In this document: positions 47,838 through 58,552 of the stretch, in pieces | Layout of the letters: the number at the start of each line of letters is the position of its first letter | Numbering within the stretch: position 1 is the stretch's first letter | DNA from: Orientallactaga sibirica | Lineage: Eukaryota; Chordata; Mammalia; Rodentia; Dipodidae | Direction of reading: 5' to 3' | DNA length: 64,000 bases | Assembly: GCA_036365145.1 (NCBI GenBank) | Contig: JAEOAD010000982.1 | Coordinates: forward strand, 7,218,001 to 7,282,000 | Notes under the pieces: model-generated | What the model was told of the DNA's origin: nothing | What the model saw: the letters and a program-made list of their open reading frames with translations, nothing else | The model's database searches: none | Program-made: the position numbers and the translations under genes

Positions 47838-48595
47838 AAATTCTGAATATGTTTTGCAGGTGGAGTCAATAGCTCACATTATCCATTTTCATCAGAAGAA
47901 CTCTTAACACTGCTATTCACTCTGATTTAATTCTATTTGTACTTCTTTCTCCTCCCTCTGCATCTCTTCTTCCCTCTGTCATTCTATATCCCTCCCTCTC
48001 TGCTCCTTCTTTTCCCCCCTTACCTTCCCCTTCTCTACTCCTCCTCCTCTTCTCAAAATATCAGGGTGGGGGAGTGAGACTCTGTTCTGTCACTTTTTTT
48101 CCATCCACACAAAGTTTTCTAAGTATTGCAGCCATTCTCATATCTGAGGATCCTTAACTGAAGAGCTCTAGCCCAGCCTCTTCTAGGCTGTGCCTCCACA
48201 TTTACCCTCTCTTTGTCCACCCATTGTACCTTAAGATGGGCTCATATTTAAGAGTTACCATGTTGAAAACAGAAGTGATTTTCTCTTTACAGAATATGGC
48301 TTACAGTGACTTGCTTCTGATTACTGTTCTTTACTCATGTAGGTTTAAACTGCTCGTTAATGCTTGTTCCTCTGACTGACGTACTTTGCATACAGTCAGT
48401 TTTCATTTCCAACTTTTCTGTGAGTCTTTGCTTACTGCTTGCCAACCTTTTCCCGTTGCCATCACCCCCATCACTTCCAGTTACCAGAAATGTTCTGACA
48501 CCACTCCATACAGGAGTATGCTTCATGTCTCCTCATGTCGTCCTTCATCAATTTACAGCTTGTTTCTCATCAATCTCAGAAACTCACCATGAATT

Positions 48596-48599
<4 letters not shown>

Positions 48600-48636
<37 letters not shown>

Positions 48637-48648
48637 ATATATATATAT
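48600..48648 (+). repeat. (CT)n with adjoining (TA)n
   Basis: About 17 CT units followed by about 6 TA units. Confidence 0.9.
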
Positions 48649-48976
48649 AATCAGAGTCAGATTGACGTTCAAGATGCTCTGAAATTTTTTTCCAACCTAC
48701 CTCTATCCTGTTGCCTGCTACCTGGTATATGTTTAACTGAGCTGCAGTTCCTTGGAAGCTCCTATCTCTGCTCCTGCCACTTTCTATGCCAGGATATCTC
48801 TCCAAACAACTGTTGGATTTGTGACCATCTTCCTGACATACCTTGCAAGGGATATGTTTTCTGTGAGTGCCTTTAGATGTGAATTTATATGGTTTTAGGA
48901 TACTTCTCACATTCTTACTTATACTTTTACTGTATTTACTCTGTCGTTTGTATATACAAAGGACTTATATGTGGAG

Positions 48977-49323
48977 TTTTTGAAATGGGGTATCTCTGTT
49001 AAACCTGGCTGGCCTATAACTTACTGTGTAGCCCAGGCTGTTCTCAAACTGGAATCTTCCTACCTCCGTTTTCTTTTTCTTTCTTTCTTTTCTTTTTTTA
49101 ATTTTTTCTTTTTTTCTTTTTCTTAGTTTTTCAAGGTAGGGTCTCACTCTAGCGGAGTTTGACCTGGAATTCACTATGTAGTCTCAGGGTGGCCTCAAAC
49201 TCACAGCAATCCTCTTACCTCTGCCTCCCAAGTGCTGGGATTAAAGGCGTGCACCACCACACCCTGCCTGTCTCAGTTTTCTGAGTGATGGGATTACAAG
49301 AAAGTGCCACCACTGGCAGCTCT
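48977..49323 (-). repeat. Old B1-like remnant split by a younger B1
   Basis: Left part 48977-49070 (ctggcctataacttactgtg), right part about 49268-49323 (gagtgatgggattacaagaa). Confidence 0.6.
49117..49267 (-). mobile_element. B1 SINE inserted in an older B1
   Basis: Antisense B1 with a T/C-rich tail at 49070-49130. Confidence 0.85.
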
Positions 49324-49384
49324 CAGTTATGCATGAATCATATAACCTCTGCACTAGTATAGGTTCTTAGATTACAGAGACTTT

Positions 49385-50824
49385 GCATTATTTTTATTTT
49401 TATTTATTTATTTTAGAGAGAGGCAAAGAGAGAGAGTGGAAGAGAGAGAATATGAATATGGGCGCACCAGGGCCTCCAGCCACTGCAAATGAACTCCAGA
49501 TACATGTGCCACCTTGTGTATCTGGCTTACATGGGTCCTGGAATCAAACCTGGGTCCTTTGGCTTTGTAGGTAAATGTCTTGTGGTAGTTTGAATATATG
49601 GCCCCCAATATATTCAGGCACTGAGACAGGTTTTAGGTTGCTGGAGCTGCTATTGTCAACACATTAGCAATCTTAAGGAAGGTGGAAGGAAGGTGGCCTG
49701 ACTGCTTTTTACATTAAAACAATGGAGAGGATGCCTGAGGAAAGACTATTAGAAATGCAAACTCTTTTGAAAAGAGTTGACTGGAGAAGGAACCTGTTTT
49801 TCAAAGCTATGATTTATTTTGTCCCTGGATTAAGAATATGGCTATGTCTGGCACACCTGGTATTAATTTTGGAAGCATGAAAAATGCATGGAGTGGTCAT
49901 GAATTGCACACGGTTCCAGGAGCCGCTGCTGAAATGCAGCATGAGGCAGGGCATGAAGACCCTCAGGAATAGGCTGGAAGATGGACCGTGGTTTGCATGG
50001 AGACCTAAAGATGTTTTGGATATACCAAGACTGCAAAAGGGCTACCATGGAGTGCAGTGTTGGCATGGGATAAAAGTTTTCCCTGGCAAAAACTCTGCCC
50101 AGCTGGAGGGGCGGAATTGGAAAACCTGGAGACTGTCTGTCTCTGGTTATATTGAACTTGAACTGCAGAAGTTTGATGACTGCTGATGTTGGTTGAGTTT
50201 GCATTGTTCTACTTTCTCCTTGCTATGCCATATACCAGTTTAAAATGTTTACTCTGTGCCTTTACATGTTGAAAGTATTTAACTTGTTTGATTTTCAGGA
50301 CTCACTATCTTAAGTTGGTCAAGACTGTGAAAACCTTTGAAAGTGGACTAAGTACAATTCACAATGTGTGATAGTTATAAATCTATTGGAGGCCAGGGGT
50401 GGAATGTGGTAGTTTGAATATATGGCCCCCAATATATTCAGTGTTTTATTAGTTTATAGTTTACATCTGCAATCACCTTGCTAGAGGCAATGTCACTGGG
50501 GGCGGATATTAAGGTGTGGTGGTAGGTTTGAGATTCCATTGTAAAGATATGCAAAGTGTTCCTAGTAGGAGTTCCTGAAGTGTGCTGTGGCTTCATCATA
50601 GCTTTGCTCTGTGTGCTGTGTGCCTGGTTGGTTTTTTCTTTCTTGCCTGGTCCTGTGAGGCAGGCCAGCTTCTTCTACCATTATGGAACTTCCCCTGGAT
50701 CTGTAAGCTTCAATAAATAATATCCCTTCCTCCATAACTGTGTCTGGTCTGGAAGTTCATCTCAGCGAACTTGAAGCTGTCTGCTACATGCCTTAACTGC
50801 TCTTTCCAGTGCAGAGACTGCATT
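49385..50824 (-). mobile_element. Type A tRNA-SINE split by an LTR element
   Basis: Tail and body 49385-49580; the head fragment ccttaactgctctttccag resumes after 50788. Confidence 0.8.
49581..50788 (+). mobile_element. ERVL/MaLR-like LTR element, 5' part deleted
   Basis: First 38 bp of a 5' LTR (tgtggtagtttgaatatatg), a 786 bp internal segment with no recognisable retroviral domain, a purine tract aggccaggggtggaa, then a complete 384 bp 3' LTR (50405-50788) ending ctgctaca, with an aataaa signal at about 50712-50717. The flanks tgtct and tgcct form a 5 bp TSD with one change. The element cannot encode functional proteins. Confidence 0.8.
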
Positions 50825-51289
50825 TTTATTTAATCCCTAGTTCTACCTGATGAACTGTGTTATAGAGAGGAGTGACAGTATTTCAAAAAGAAGTTAATGT
50901 TTGATAAAGGTAAAATAGTAAGCCATGTTCCCATTTATGTCACCAAGAATTTAATCCATAGGTCAAGAAATCACTGCCTGTGTCTCCTTCAAGAAAGTCA
51001 CGGGTGTTTCTCTCTGTCTATTCCTGGAGATAGTGGTAGGTACAGGAGCAAATGTGGTTTAATCTTCTGCTCATGGTATATTTGCTGTGGATGCCACCCT
51101 GGATAACATCTAACCCAGAACTTATGACTATGGAGCATGCAGCCCAAGGGCATAGGTGTCTACTCCAAGGTTACTGTTAAATCTGGGTCTACAATCCTTA
51201 GTGGAGTTCAGATAGTTCCTGTCCTTAAGTGAGACCTGTTTGGTTTACAGAGAAGGAACCCTCTCTGTTCTCTGTTCAGGAGAACATTT

Positions 51290-51385
51290 TTGAGACCTAG
51301 CCCAGGCTGGGCTTAAACTCAGGGCAGTCCTCCTACCACAGCCTTTCAAGTGCAGGGATTACAGGCATTAGCCACAACACCAAGC
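51290..51385 (-). repeat. Old B1-like remnant
   Basis: Antisense text gagacctagcccaggctggg, caagtgcagggattacaggc. Confidence 0.5.
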
Positions 51386-51613
51386 TTTTGTATTGCAATA
51401 TTTTCAAAATGTATTTGATAGCTTTATGCAGCTGTTCATCAGGGTACAAGGAGAGTAGAATAATAATATTTCCATATACAATGGTAGTATGGTGGTATAC
51501 ATAGCTGCCTTGTAATAATATTTTATCAGATAGTGGTTTATACTATATATATGCTTTATTGTTCTAATACAGAAAGATCATATAATAAGAATTTGGTGGT
51601 TCTGTGGTTATAG

Positions 51614-51726
51614 GTATCGCAAAGGATTTGAACTCCAGTCATCTCTTTATTCTGGAATTAACCTTGCAGTTTTGCTGTTAGTTGCTGGACAACAGTTTGA
51701 AACTTCCATGGAACTAAGGAAAATAG
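51614..51726 (+). CDS. Map3k15: Map3k15 exon e (TPR region)
   Basis: Internal exon of 113 bp. The acceptor is gttatag. Its first base completes the Trp codon, and it ends with a single g before donor gtaaag (phase 1). It encodes 37 residues: [19 protein letters not shown], then a hydrophobic [18 protein letters not shown]. This is the SGIN-A-LL-AG-QFE signature of the ASK central domain. The donor gtaaagctgt is followed only 11 nt into the intron by a target-site duplication and an antisense SINE insertion (51754-52072), so the natural intronic context of this splice site has been replaced at close range. The exon itself is intact. Confidence 0.9.
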
Positions 51727-52291
51727 GTAAAGCTGTCTATTATTACAGATCTTTTTGTTTCTGCTAGTTATTCTTTTTAAATGTCATTATATGGATAATT
51801 TTGATCACTTTCATAGTTTCACTTACATGTGTAGCATTCCAGTATATTCTTTTTTTAAAAGATTTTATTTTTATTTATTTATTTTTTTATTGGAGACAGA
51901 GAGTGAAAGAGAGAGAGGGAGAATGGGCGTGCCAGGTTCTCTAGCCACTGCAAACGAACTCCAAATGTGTGCGCCCCTTGTGCACCTGGCTTATGTGGGA
52001 TCTGGAGAATTGAACCAGGGTCCTTAGGCTTCACAGGCATGCGCCTTAACCACTAAGCCATCTCTCCAGCCCCTATTATTACAGATCTTGATGCTTAAGT
52101 TATACAAGTTTAACATTTAAAATTACATTCAAATAACTAGTATTATTTCTCAAAAACAAACAATAATTTCTTATACATATCTGAGACAGCAACCAAAATA
52201 AAATGCTTACTTGCCTTCAACCAGAAGGCTTGCATAATATGGCAGAAACTGGAAAGCTCTTTCATGACTATCTAATACTTGAATTCTTAAG
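51727..52291 (+). other. Intron e-f, 565 bp
   Basis: GT-AG intron, phase 1. The 319 bp insertion 51754-52072, plus one copy of its 17 bp TSD, accounts for more than half. The ancestral intron would be about 229 bp. Confidence 0.85.
51754..52072 (-). mobile_element. Type A tRNA-SINE with 96 bp of extra 3' sequence, with TSD
   Basis: TSD ctattattacagatctt (17 bp) at 51737-51753 and 52073-52089. The SINE body is about 51850-52072, antisense. Between its A-rich end and the left TSD lie 96 bp (51754-51849) unrelated to the SINE consensus. The left TSD begins 11 nt after the exon e splice junction. Confidence 0.85.
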
Positions 52292-52451
52292 GTGTCCGAC
52301 TGAATAGCTTGTTGGGAAGAAAAGGCAGCCTGGAGAAAATGAACAATTACTGGGATGTGGGTCAGTTCTTCACTGTGAGCATGTTGGCCAGTGATGTTGG
52401 AAAGGCTGTCCAGGCAGCAGAAAAGTTGTTCAAACTGAAACCTCCAGTCTG
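52292..52451 (+). CDS. Map3k15: Map3k15 exon f (TPR region)
   Basis: Internal exon of 160 bp. The acceptor is attcttaag, and its first two bases complete a Gly codon with exon e. It ends with tg of a Trp codon before donor gtaagt. It encodes 52 residues including VRLNSLLGRKGSLEKMNNYW, DVGQFFTVSMLASDVGKAVQ and AAEKLFKLKPPVW. The LGRKGSLEK-YWDVG-F motif and the AAE-LFKLK-P-WYL motif spanning to the next exon are conserved throughout ASK1/2/3. Separated from exon e by the shortest intron of the window (565 bp), of which more than half is the SINE insertion. Confidence 0.9.
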
Positions 52452-52582
52452 GTAAGTTCCATCTATACTTCATTATTACCTATCTCCATATCTGAACTTG
52501 CTCAATGAGAATCGAAATGCACAAGAGTCACAAACACTATTTCTCCTTCTGACTTCTTCATTAGCAGCTAAGACCGACATAA

Positions 52583-52712
52583 TAGCATGGCAAACAAACT
52601 CCAGATGCGTGCACCACTTTGTACATCTGGTTTCATGTGGGTACTGGAGAATTGAACCTGGGTCACCATGCTTTGTAAGCAGGTGCCATTAACCACTGAA
52701 CAATCTCCCCAG
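52583..52712 (-). mobile_element. Type A tRNA-SINE, tail missing
   Basis: Antisense head and body only, from caaacaaactccagatgcgt to caatctccccaggcc. Confidence 0.75.
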
Positions 52713-52723
52713 GCCAAAATTTA

Positions 52724-52939
52724 TTTTTTGAAAATATTTATTTATATATTTGAGAGAAAAAGAGGAAGAGGCAGATACATAGAGATAACACGCATGTCAG
52801 GACCTCCAGCCATTGTAAATGAACATCAGATGCCTGTGCCACCTTGTGCATCTGTCGTATGTGGGCACTGGGGAGTTGAAAGTGGGTCCTTAGGCTTCTC
52901 AGGCAAGTGCCTTAACCGCTGAGCAATCTCTTTATCCCA
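52724..52939 (-). mobile_element. Type A tRNA-SINE
   Basis: Antisense copy, moderately diverged (catctgtcgtatgtgggcac). Confidence 0.8.
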
Positions 52940-52951
52940 TCCCCCCAAATT

Positions 52952-53152
52952 GTTTTTTTTAATTTTTATTTATATCTATTTATTTGATAGAGAGGGGGTG
53001 AGAGAGAATGGGTGCACCAGGGCCTCCAGCACTGCATGAACTCCAGATACATACACCCCCTTTTGCATCTGGCTAACATGGGTCCTGGGGAATCAAACCT
53101 GGGTCCTTTGGCTTTGCAGGCAAACTCCTTAACCGCTAAGCCATCTCTCCAG
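52952..53152 (-). mobile_element. Type A tRNA-SINE, with TSD
   Basis: Antisense copy; flanks share ccccaaattg. Confidence 0.85.
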
Positions 53153-54619
53153 CCCCCCAAATTGACTTTTTAATGATCCATGTCACTGCTGCTTCTTACT
53201 TTCCAGTTCAGTGGACTGGTTGGATTCCTGGGATATGAATCTCTTCAATCACATTGAATTTGACCCCATTTTCTTTCCAATATGTGACACCTAAAATCTG
53301 GCTTTCAACCCATATCAAGATTTTGGAAGTTCTCTGAGGCTGAACGAACACAGCCAGGCTAGGCCTCCAGCCTTCCTAGAATAGCTGCTATGTGTAGCAT
53401 CCTAATCTTAAGGTGTATTGCTTTGTCTGGACAGATAGTGATAAGTCCAGACAGAGGAGACACAAGGATTGAATTTGTTGCCATTATATCAGTACCTGGG
53501 TTGACTTACAGTGTTCTATTTCTTGTCAGGAATACCCAGTCTCTGAGACTACCTTGAGGTTTAGGATTTACTGGAAGGATTCACAGAACTCTGAAATGCT
53601 ATTATACTGACAGTTATGGATTCTTATAATGAAAGTGCACAGGTTAAATAGTGATGGCAAAAGGTATATGGTGCAGAGTCTAAAAGAGATCATGTACATG
53701 CTTTCAGTTGTCACCTCCCAGTAGAATCATATGCACAGACTGTGTAATTCTCCCAACATTAATATGTAACGTCAGGCATAAAGTATTGCTAGCCATGAAA
53801 GCTTACTGAGCCTTGATGTGCAGATTTTTTAAATTAGAGGTGAATTATGTAGGTACAGAATATTCATGTGGTTCTTAATACCGTAGATCCAGCCTCTCCA
53901 GAGGTCTAACTAATAGGGTATGTGACCCAAGGTCTCCACTATGAACATGGCCTCTAAGTCCCCTGGTAAACACTGTTAGCAGACAGGCTATGCTAAGGGC
54001 TTAGAGCAGTGTCTTAGTATCCAAACAAGAGCCACACCCTTTTGTTTAAACAGGTAAGGCGTAGTGAGTACCTAAGCATGTCAGCTGCAGTCTAGCTGGT
54101 CTCCTTTCCCAGGTAACTCTGGATGTTATATTCTGAAAACCAAGTAATATGATGCTTTCAGATGAACTATCCCTATTTAGTACCAGAGAGAAGGTAGCCA
54201 TCACTGCCTGGCAACTGTGTATCAAAAAGTTTAATTTGGAGCCTCCACCTACTCCACTCTGGACTCTCATTCAAACCTGTGGGCACTAAGTAGGGTAGGT
54301 CGACTAGTTGTGACCAGGGTTCAGATAGCAGTGAACACCGGGGAGACTCAAGACCATTCAGTGTGACAACAAGGCCCAGCACAAGTCGAGTCATCTCTAT
54401 CATATCTGTCAGGTCCCAAGAAACATCACAGAGGAAGTAGCAGATTAAATATGAGTGCTTCTCTCACTGCTTGTCTTGAGAACCTCCTCTAAGGAGATGG
54501 GAGTAAATGAGGAGTAGGCTCAAAACTCACCAGAGCAGAAAATCATAGGATGCTAAATGCTCAACACTTAAGGAGGTTTATAGCACACTCTCCAAAGCTC
54601 AGGGAACATTGCAGAAAAG

Positions 54620-54850
54620 GAGGTAGAAAGAATGTAAGAGCCACACGATGGCAAGGTGTATTCTGAGGCATTGTCCACACCCCACAGAAACTGTTGTATT
54701 CATGACCCTACAGTGGATACCAGTAACTGCACTGAGGAGGCCCTCAGTGGAAGGGGAGTAGGGAGAGGGAATGTAAGAGTATAATCTGATATGAATATGA
54801 CCAATATGCAATATGTTCATACAGTAAAATTCTCAATAAAATAAAAAAGA
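54620..54850 (+). mobile_element. L1 3' UTR end
   Basis: Sense: gtaagagccacacgatggca, ggccctcagtggaaggggag, then aattctcaataaaataaaaa. Parallels 60141-60420. Confidence 0.6.
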
Positions 54851-55050
54851 TGGAGTGTGCATGATAGAATTCTATTTATATAGACAAACTATATTTTATG
54901 TGACTATACACAAATATATTTGTGTATATTTAATGACATGTTTAAATAAAAGTAATTCCACAGCATAATTAATATTGGCATATAGTGAATTATATAAATA
55001 TATGTGCAGAATTAACAGTGAGAAAATGGCTATTCTTTAAAAAGTAACCT

Positions 55051-55196
55051 CCAGCCAGCCGTAATGGCACACACCTTTAATCCCAGAACTCTGGAGGCAC
55101 AGGTAGGAGGATCGTGACCTTGAGTTTGAGGCCACCCTGAGACTACATAGTGAATTCCAGGTAAGCCTGGACTAGAGCGAGACCTTACCTTGGGCA
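55051..55196 (+). mobile_element. B1 SINE, with TSD
   Basis: Sense, moderately diverged B1; flanks share aaaagtaacct. Confidence 0.85.
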
Positions 55197-55726
55197 AAAA
55201 AAAAGTAACCTTCAGATGCAACACAATTCCCATTAAAATTCCAGTGACGTTCCTCACTGAGGTAGAAAAAATAACCCAGGAATTTGCATGGAACCACCAA
55301 AGGGGGGAAGAGGGGGAGGAGGAGGAGGAGGGTGGGAGGGGAAAAATGGCCAATAAGTACTTTAAAAATGTTTAACATCTCTTAGCTGTTAGAGAAATGC
55401 AAGTCAAAACAACTTTGATATACTGCTATCTTTCCACTGTCGGAATGGCTATCATCAAGAAAACAGTTAACAAATGCAGGCAAAGATGTGGGAAAGAGGA
55501 ACTCTCAGCACTGTTCCTGGGAAAACAGACTAGTACAGCTAGTATGTAAGTTAGTATGCAGATATTTCAAAAAGTTAGCAATAAAATTCCCCTAGAACTC
55601 AGCTATCTCACTTCTAGGCATATACCTTAAGGACTTCCCATTCTACTACAGAGATACTTGCACATCTAGGTTTATTGTAGCTCTGTTTACAATAGCTGAG
55701 AATTGGAATCAGCCTAGATGCTTGTT

Positions 55727-55985
55727 ACAATTACCTCCTCATTGCTGGGACAAAACACCAGACCAAACACAGCTTATGAGAGGAAAGGGTTTATTTTAGG
55801 ATTACAATTTTGGGGAGAAGCTTCCTCATGTCAGAGGAATCTGGTTCACTTTATATATCCACAGCAGAGTAGTGAGAGCTCATGCTGGCTCTGAACACTC
55901 AGTAGAGTAGGCTCAAGGTCTTCCCTGAGTGACATACCTCTTCCAGCAGGGCTCAGCCTGCTGGAGACTAAGCGAGAAGCTTAAT
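55727..55985 (-). repeat. LTR-like (MaLR-type) remnant
   Basis: Text cattgctgggacaaaacacc, gaggaaagggtttattttag, resembling an antisense rodent LTR. Confidence 0.45.
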
Positions 55986-55998
55986 CAAAAATACTTAA

Positions 55999-56155
55999 GC
56001 CAAGTGTGGTGGTGCACGCCTTTAATCCCAGCACTTGGGAGGCAGAGGTAGGAGAATTGCCCTGAGTTCAAGGCCAGCCTGAGACTTCATAGTGAATTCC
56101 AGGTCAACCTGGGCTAGAGTAAAAACCTACCTTGAAAAACAAAACAAAAAAGAAT
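55999..56155 (+). mobile_element. B1 SINE
   Basis: Sense B1, agccaagtgtggtggtgcac to ccttgaaaaacaaaacaaa. Confidence 0.9.
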
Positions 56156-56843
56156 AGAACCAGGATTCCAGGATTTGTTTCCTAAGCTTTTTGCCAAGAC
56201 AAGACATATAACAATTATTGACCCTCAATTTAATGTGGCACTTCTTTGCTAGCTGCTTATATGAATATCAACCCTTCACGGGCTTATTTTTGTGTGTACT
56301 TTATTGTGAAGATCCAGTAAAGGCTTGATGAACAAAAAAGACACCCAACATGCACTTTCACTACAAAATTTAAAACAGGGAAGGAACTGAGTACATAAAT
56401 ACTAAAGGGAAGGAGAAATAAAAGAAGGCTTAGAACAGGAATCAAAACTATTGCAGCATGTATTACATTCTAGTTCATGAAAAATTATATGTGGTTATAC
56501 GTGAATGTAGGAATTAGAAATATAAGTATTTGTTTATTCTGAGGAATGATCATAATATTATAAAATGAAATCATACAAATGATACATGGAAAGATTTTAT
56601 TTAAAAGACAAAACAAATTTTATACATTTATTTACTTTATGATAGCAATCATGATTATATCTATGAATTCTCATAATATTGGCTATATCTAGAGGAATAT
56701 TTGAAAACTTGTGGACTTAAACTATTAGTAGAAAACTTTTGTACATGAGGCTGAGAGTTAAAAATGCAGAAATCAATTACTTTAGATGGACTAAAGTAAT
56801 ATTTATCCCCTTAGTTTTAAACCACTAAAAAAAATACCTGAGG

Positions 56844-57055
56844 AGCTGGAGAGATTGCTTAGTGGTTAAGGTGCTTGCCTACAAAGCCTAAGGACCTACG
56901 TGTGATTCACCAGTACCCAACATAAAGCCAGGTGCACAAGGTAGTGCATGTATCTGGAGTTCGTTCACAATGACTATGACTAGAGGCCCTGGAGTGCCCA
57001 TTCTCTCTTTCTCTCGGTGTGTCTTTCTCATAAACAAATAAATAAAATAGTTTTA
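56844..57055 (+). mobile_element. Type A tRNA-SINE, with TSD
   Basis: Sense copy; TSD aaaaatacctgagg on both sides. Confidence 0.9.
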
Positions 57056-57227
57056 AAAATACCTGAGGCTATGGGGGACATCTACATTTAAGTCACCACA
57101 ATGCCCCATTGGCAGATGAATGGATAATGAAAATGTAATACATATACACAATGGAATGTAATACAGAAAAATGAAATTATGAAATTTGTACATATAGGGC
57201 AGCAAATGTGCATAAAGCCTATAATAG

Positions 57228-57383
57228 GCAGGGCTCAGTGGTGCACGCCTTTAATCTCAGCATTCAGGAGGCTGAGGTAGAAGATTGCTGTAACTTCAAG
57301 GTCAGCCTGAGACTACATAGTGAATTCCAAGGTCAGTCTAGGCTAGAGTAAGACCCTACCTTGAAAAAAAAAAGGAAAAAAAA
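57228..57383 (+). mobile_element. B1 SINE
   Basis: Sense, diverged B1. Confidence 0.8.
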
Positions 57384-57392
57384 TCTTATAAT

Positions 57393-57560
57393 TGGGCTTG
57401 AGAGATGGCTGAGTAATTAAGGTACTTGCCTGCAAAGCCTAAAGACCCAGTATCCATATAAGCTAGATGCACAAGTAACACATGTATCTGGAGTTTGTTT
57501 GTGGTGACTAGAGGCCCTGTTGTGCCCATTCTTTATCTGTCTCCTCTCTCTCTCCAAGGA
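57393..57560 (+). mobile_element. Type A tRNA-SINE
   Basis: Sense copy; its tail runs into a purine tract and the ID copy. Confidence 0.8.
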
Positions 57561-57619
57561 AGGAAGGGAAAGAGAAAGGAAAGAAAAAAAGGAAAGGAAA
57601 AAGGAAAGAAAGAAAGGAA
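57556..57619 (+). repeat. Purine tract (GGAA/GAAA)n
   Basis: About 60 bp of ggaa, aaag and similar units, no pyrimidine from 57559. Confidence 0.85.
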
Positions 57620-57692
57620 GGGGTTGGGGATTTAGCTCAGTGGATGAGTGCTTGCCTAGCAAGTGCAAGGCCCTGGGTTTTGTCCTCAGCAC

Positions 57693-57726
<34 letters not shown>
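57620..57726 (+). mobile_element. ID SINE
   Basis: Sense ID element: ggggttggggatttagctca, gagtgcttgcctagcaagtg, ggccctgggttttgtcctca, then a 33-nt A-run. Contains tRNA-like A and B boxes. Confidence 0.9.
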
Positions 57727-57727
<1 letters not shown>

Positions 57728-57974
57728 AAGCTAACTAACTAAATAAAACATTTTTTAAACCTTACAATCACAGAACTGTAACCCAAAGTGAACAGAAAGA
57801 AATGAGCTGGAAGCGGGAGGAGGAAAGGGAAAATGGATACATGTAACTTATAAACAGAAGGAGGGAAATTACAGAGGGGAGGAGAATTGTGGGAAAGATG
57901 GGCCGGTGTGTAGGTATAATTATTTTTACTTTTGAGCTACTAGTCTTACATCCTTTTCAGGCACTATGATTTAG

Positions 57975-58019
57975 ATATTGTACTAACACTTGCTCTTAGC
58001 CAAAAGGCTAAAAAGCAAT
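57975..58019 (-). pseudogene. U2 snRNA 5' fragment (pseudogene)
   Basis: Reverse complement of 58019 leftward reads attgctttttagccttttgg then ctaagagcaagtgtta, close to the first ~40 nt of U2 snRNA. The Sm-site region and 3' stem loops are absent, so it is a short relic. Confidence 0.6.
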
Positions 58020-58287
58020 GGACAATATGTACTAAAATTGAGATTTAGACCAATGTTGGTTAAAAAATGCCATGTTTTATAATTTTGTTGGACTTATTTT
58101 GCTTACTGTTTGCATTTATTTATTTTAATTAGTTATATAATTGTTCTATCATTGTTTATGAAGAACTCATGACATAAGAATTTAAGTATATATCAGCTTT
58201 GGGATACTTCTTTTAAAGGGATTAGAGTTGAACCCAATTTTTCTAAGAATCTAATTTATGGGATTTGTGATTTTTTTTTTTTTGCAG

Positions 58288-58438
58288 GTATCTGCAGTCA
58301 TTAGTTCAGAACTTGTTGTTAATTCAGCGCTTCAAGAAACCTATGATGGAACATTCACCCAGGCAGGAACTACTTAACTTCTGGTTAGATATAGTTTTTG
58401 AAGCAACAAAGAAAATTACTAATGGAGTCAGATTTCCA
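58288..58438 (+). CDS. Map3k15: Map3k15 exon g (end of TPR region)
   Basis: Internal exon of 151 bp. It follows a T-run and acceptor ttgcag; its first base completes the Trp codon, and the donor gtaaga follows an in-frame ending VRFP (phase 0). It encodes 50 residues including YLQSLVQNLLLIQRFKKPMM, EHSPRQELLNFWLDIVFEAT and the linker KKITNGVRFP. The RQE-LNFWLD-FEAT segment is the last TPR-like helix pair before the PH-like domain seen in ASK1. The pattern RFKK-EHSPRQE is characteristic of MAP3K15; MAP3K5 and MAP3K6 differ here. The 5,836 bp upstream intron contains L1, LTR-like and SINE insertions. Confidence 0.9.
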
Positions 58439-58464
58439 GTAAGATATGATAAATCCTGTTTTTG

Positions 58465-58552
58465 TTCATTTGTTTTCTGGGAGCAGGGACCAAACCCAGG
58501 TCTTTGCATGGTAGACAAGTACTCTGCCACTGAGATAAACCTCTGACCCCCT
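58465..58552 (-). repeat. ID-like remnant
   Basis: Antisense text gaccaaacccaggtctttgc, ctctgccactgagataaacc. Confidence 0.6.

Larger units (their letters stand above)
45941..51613 (+). other. Intron d-e
   Basis: GT-AG intron of 5,673 bp, phase 2. It holds SINEs, a nested pair of B1 elements and an ERVL/MaLR-like element inserted in a SINE. 45941-46450, 46570-47260, 47840-48590, 48660-48970 and 50800-51285 show nothing recognised. Confidence 0.85.
55197..57215 (+). pseudogene. L1 ORF2 C-terminal relic, split by insertions
   Basis: Sense pieces: 55210-55290 encodes IPIKIPVTFLTEVEKITQEF, then the ORF2 C-terminal region to about 55726. It resumes at about 57097 (GCAGATGAATGGATAATGAA region) to about 57215. 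Insertions at 55727-55985, 55999-56155 and 56844-57055 lie between. Frameshifted and non-coding. Confidence 0.65.
52452..58287 (+). other. Intron f-g
   Basis: GT-AG intron of 5,836 bp, phase 2. Three antisense type A SINEs are stacked at its 5' side. An L1 3' UTR (about 54620-54850), B1 copies, an L1 ORF2 fragment split by later insertions, an ID copy and a U2 snRNA-like fragment follow. 53160-54600 and 56160-56830 show no recognised repeat. Confidence 0.85.

Noticed and set aside
49884..50186. 100-codon ORF inside an LTR element
   Set aside because: It lies in the MaLR-like internal region. No retroviral or host domain is visible, and the antisense strand has an ORF of similar length.
57620..57726. 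Possible tRNA gene
   Set aside because: The A and B boxes belong to an ID SINE with a long A-run. It has no cloverleaf acceptor stem. The same applies to the heads of the type A and B SINEs.
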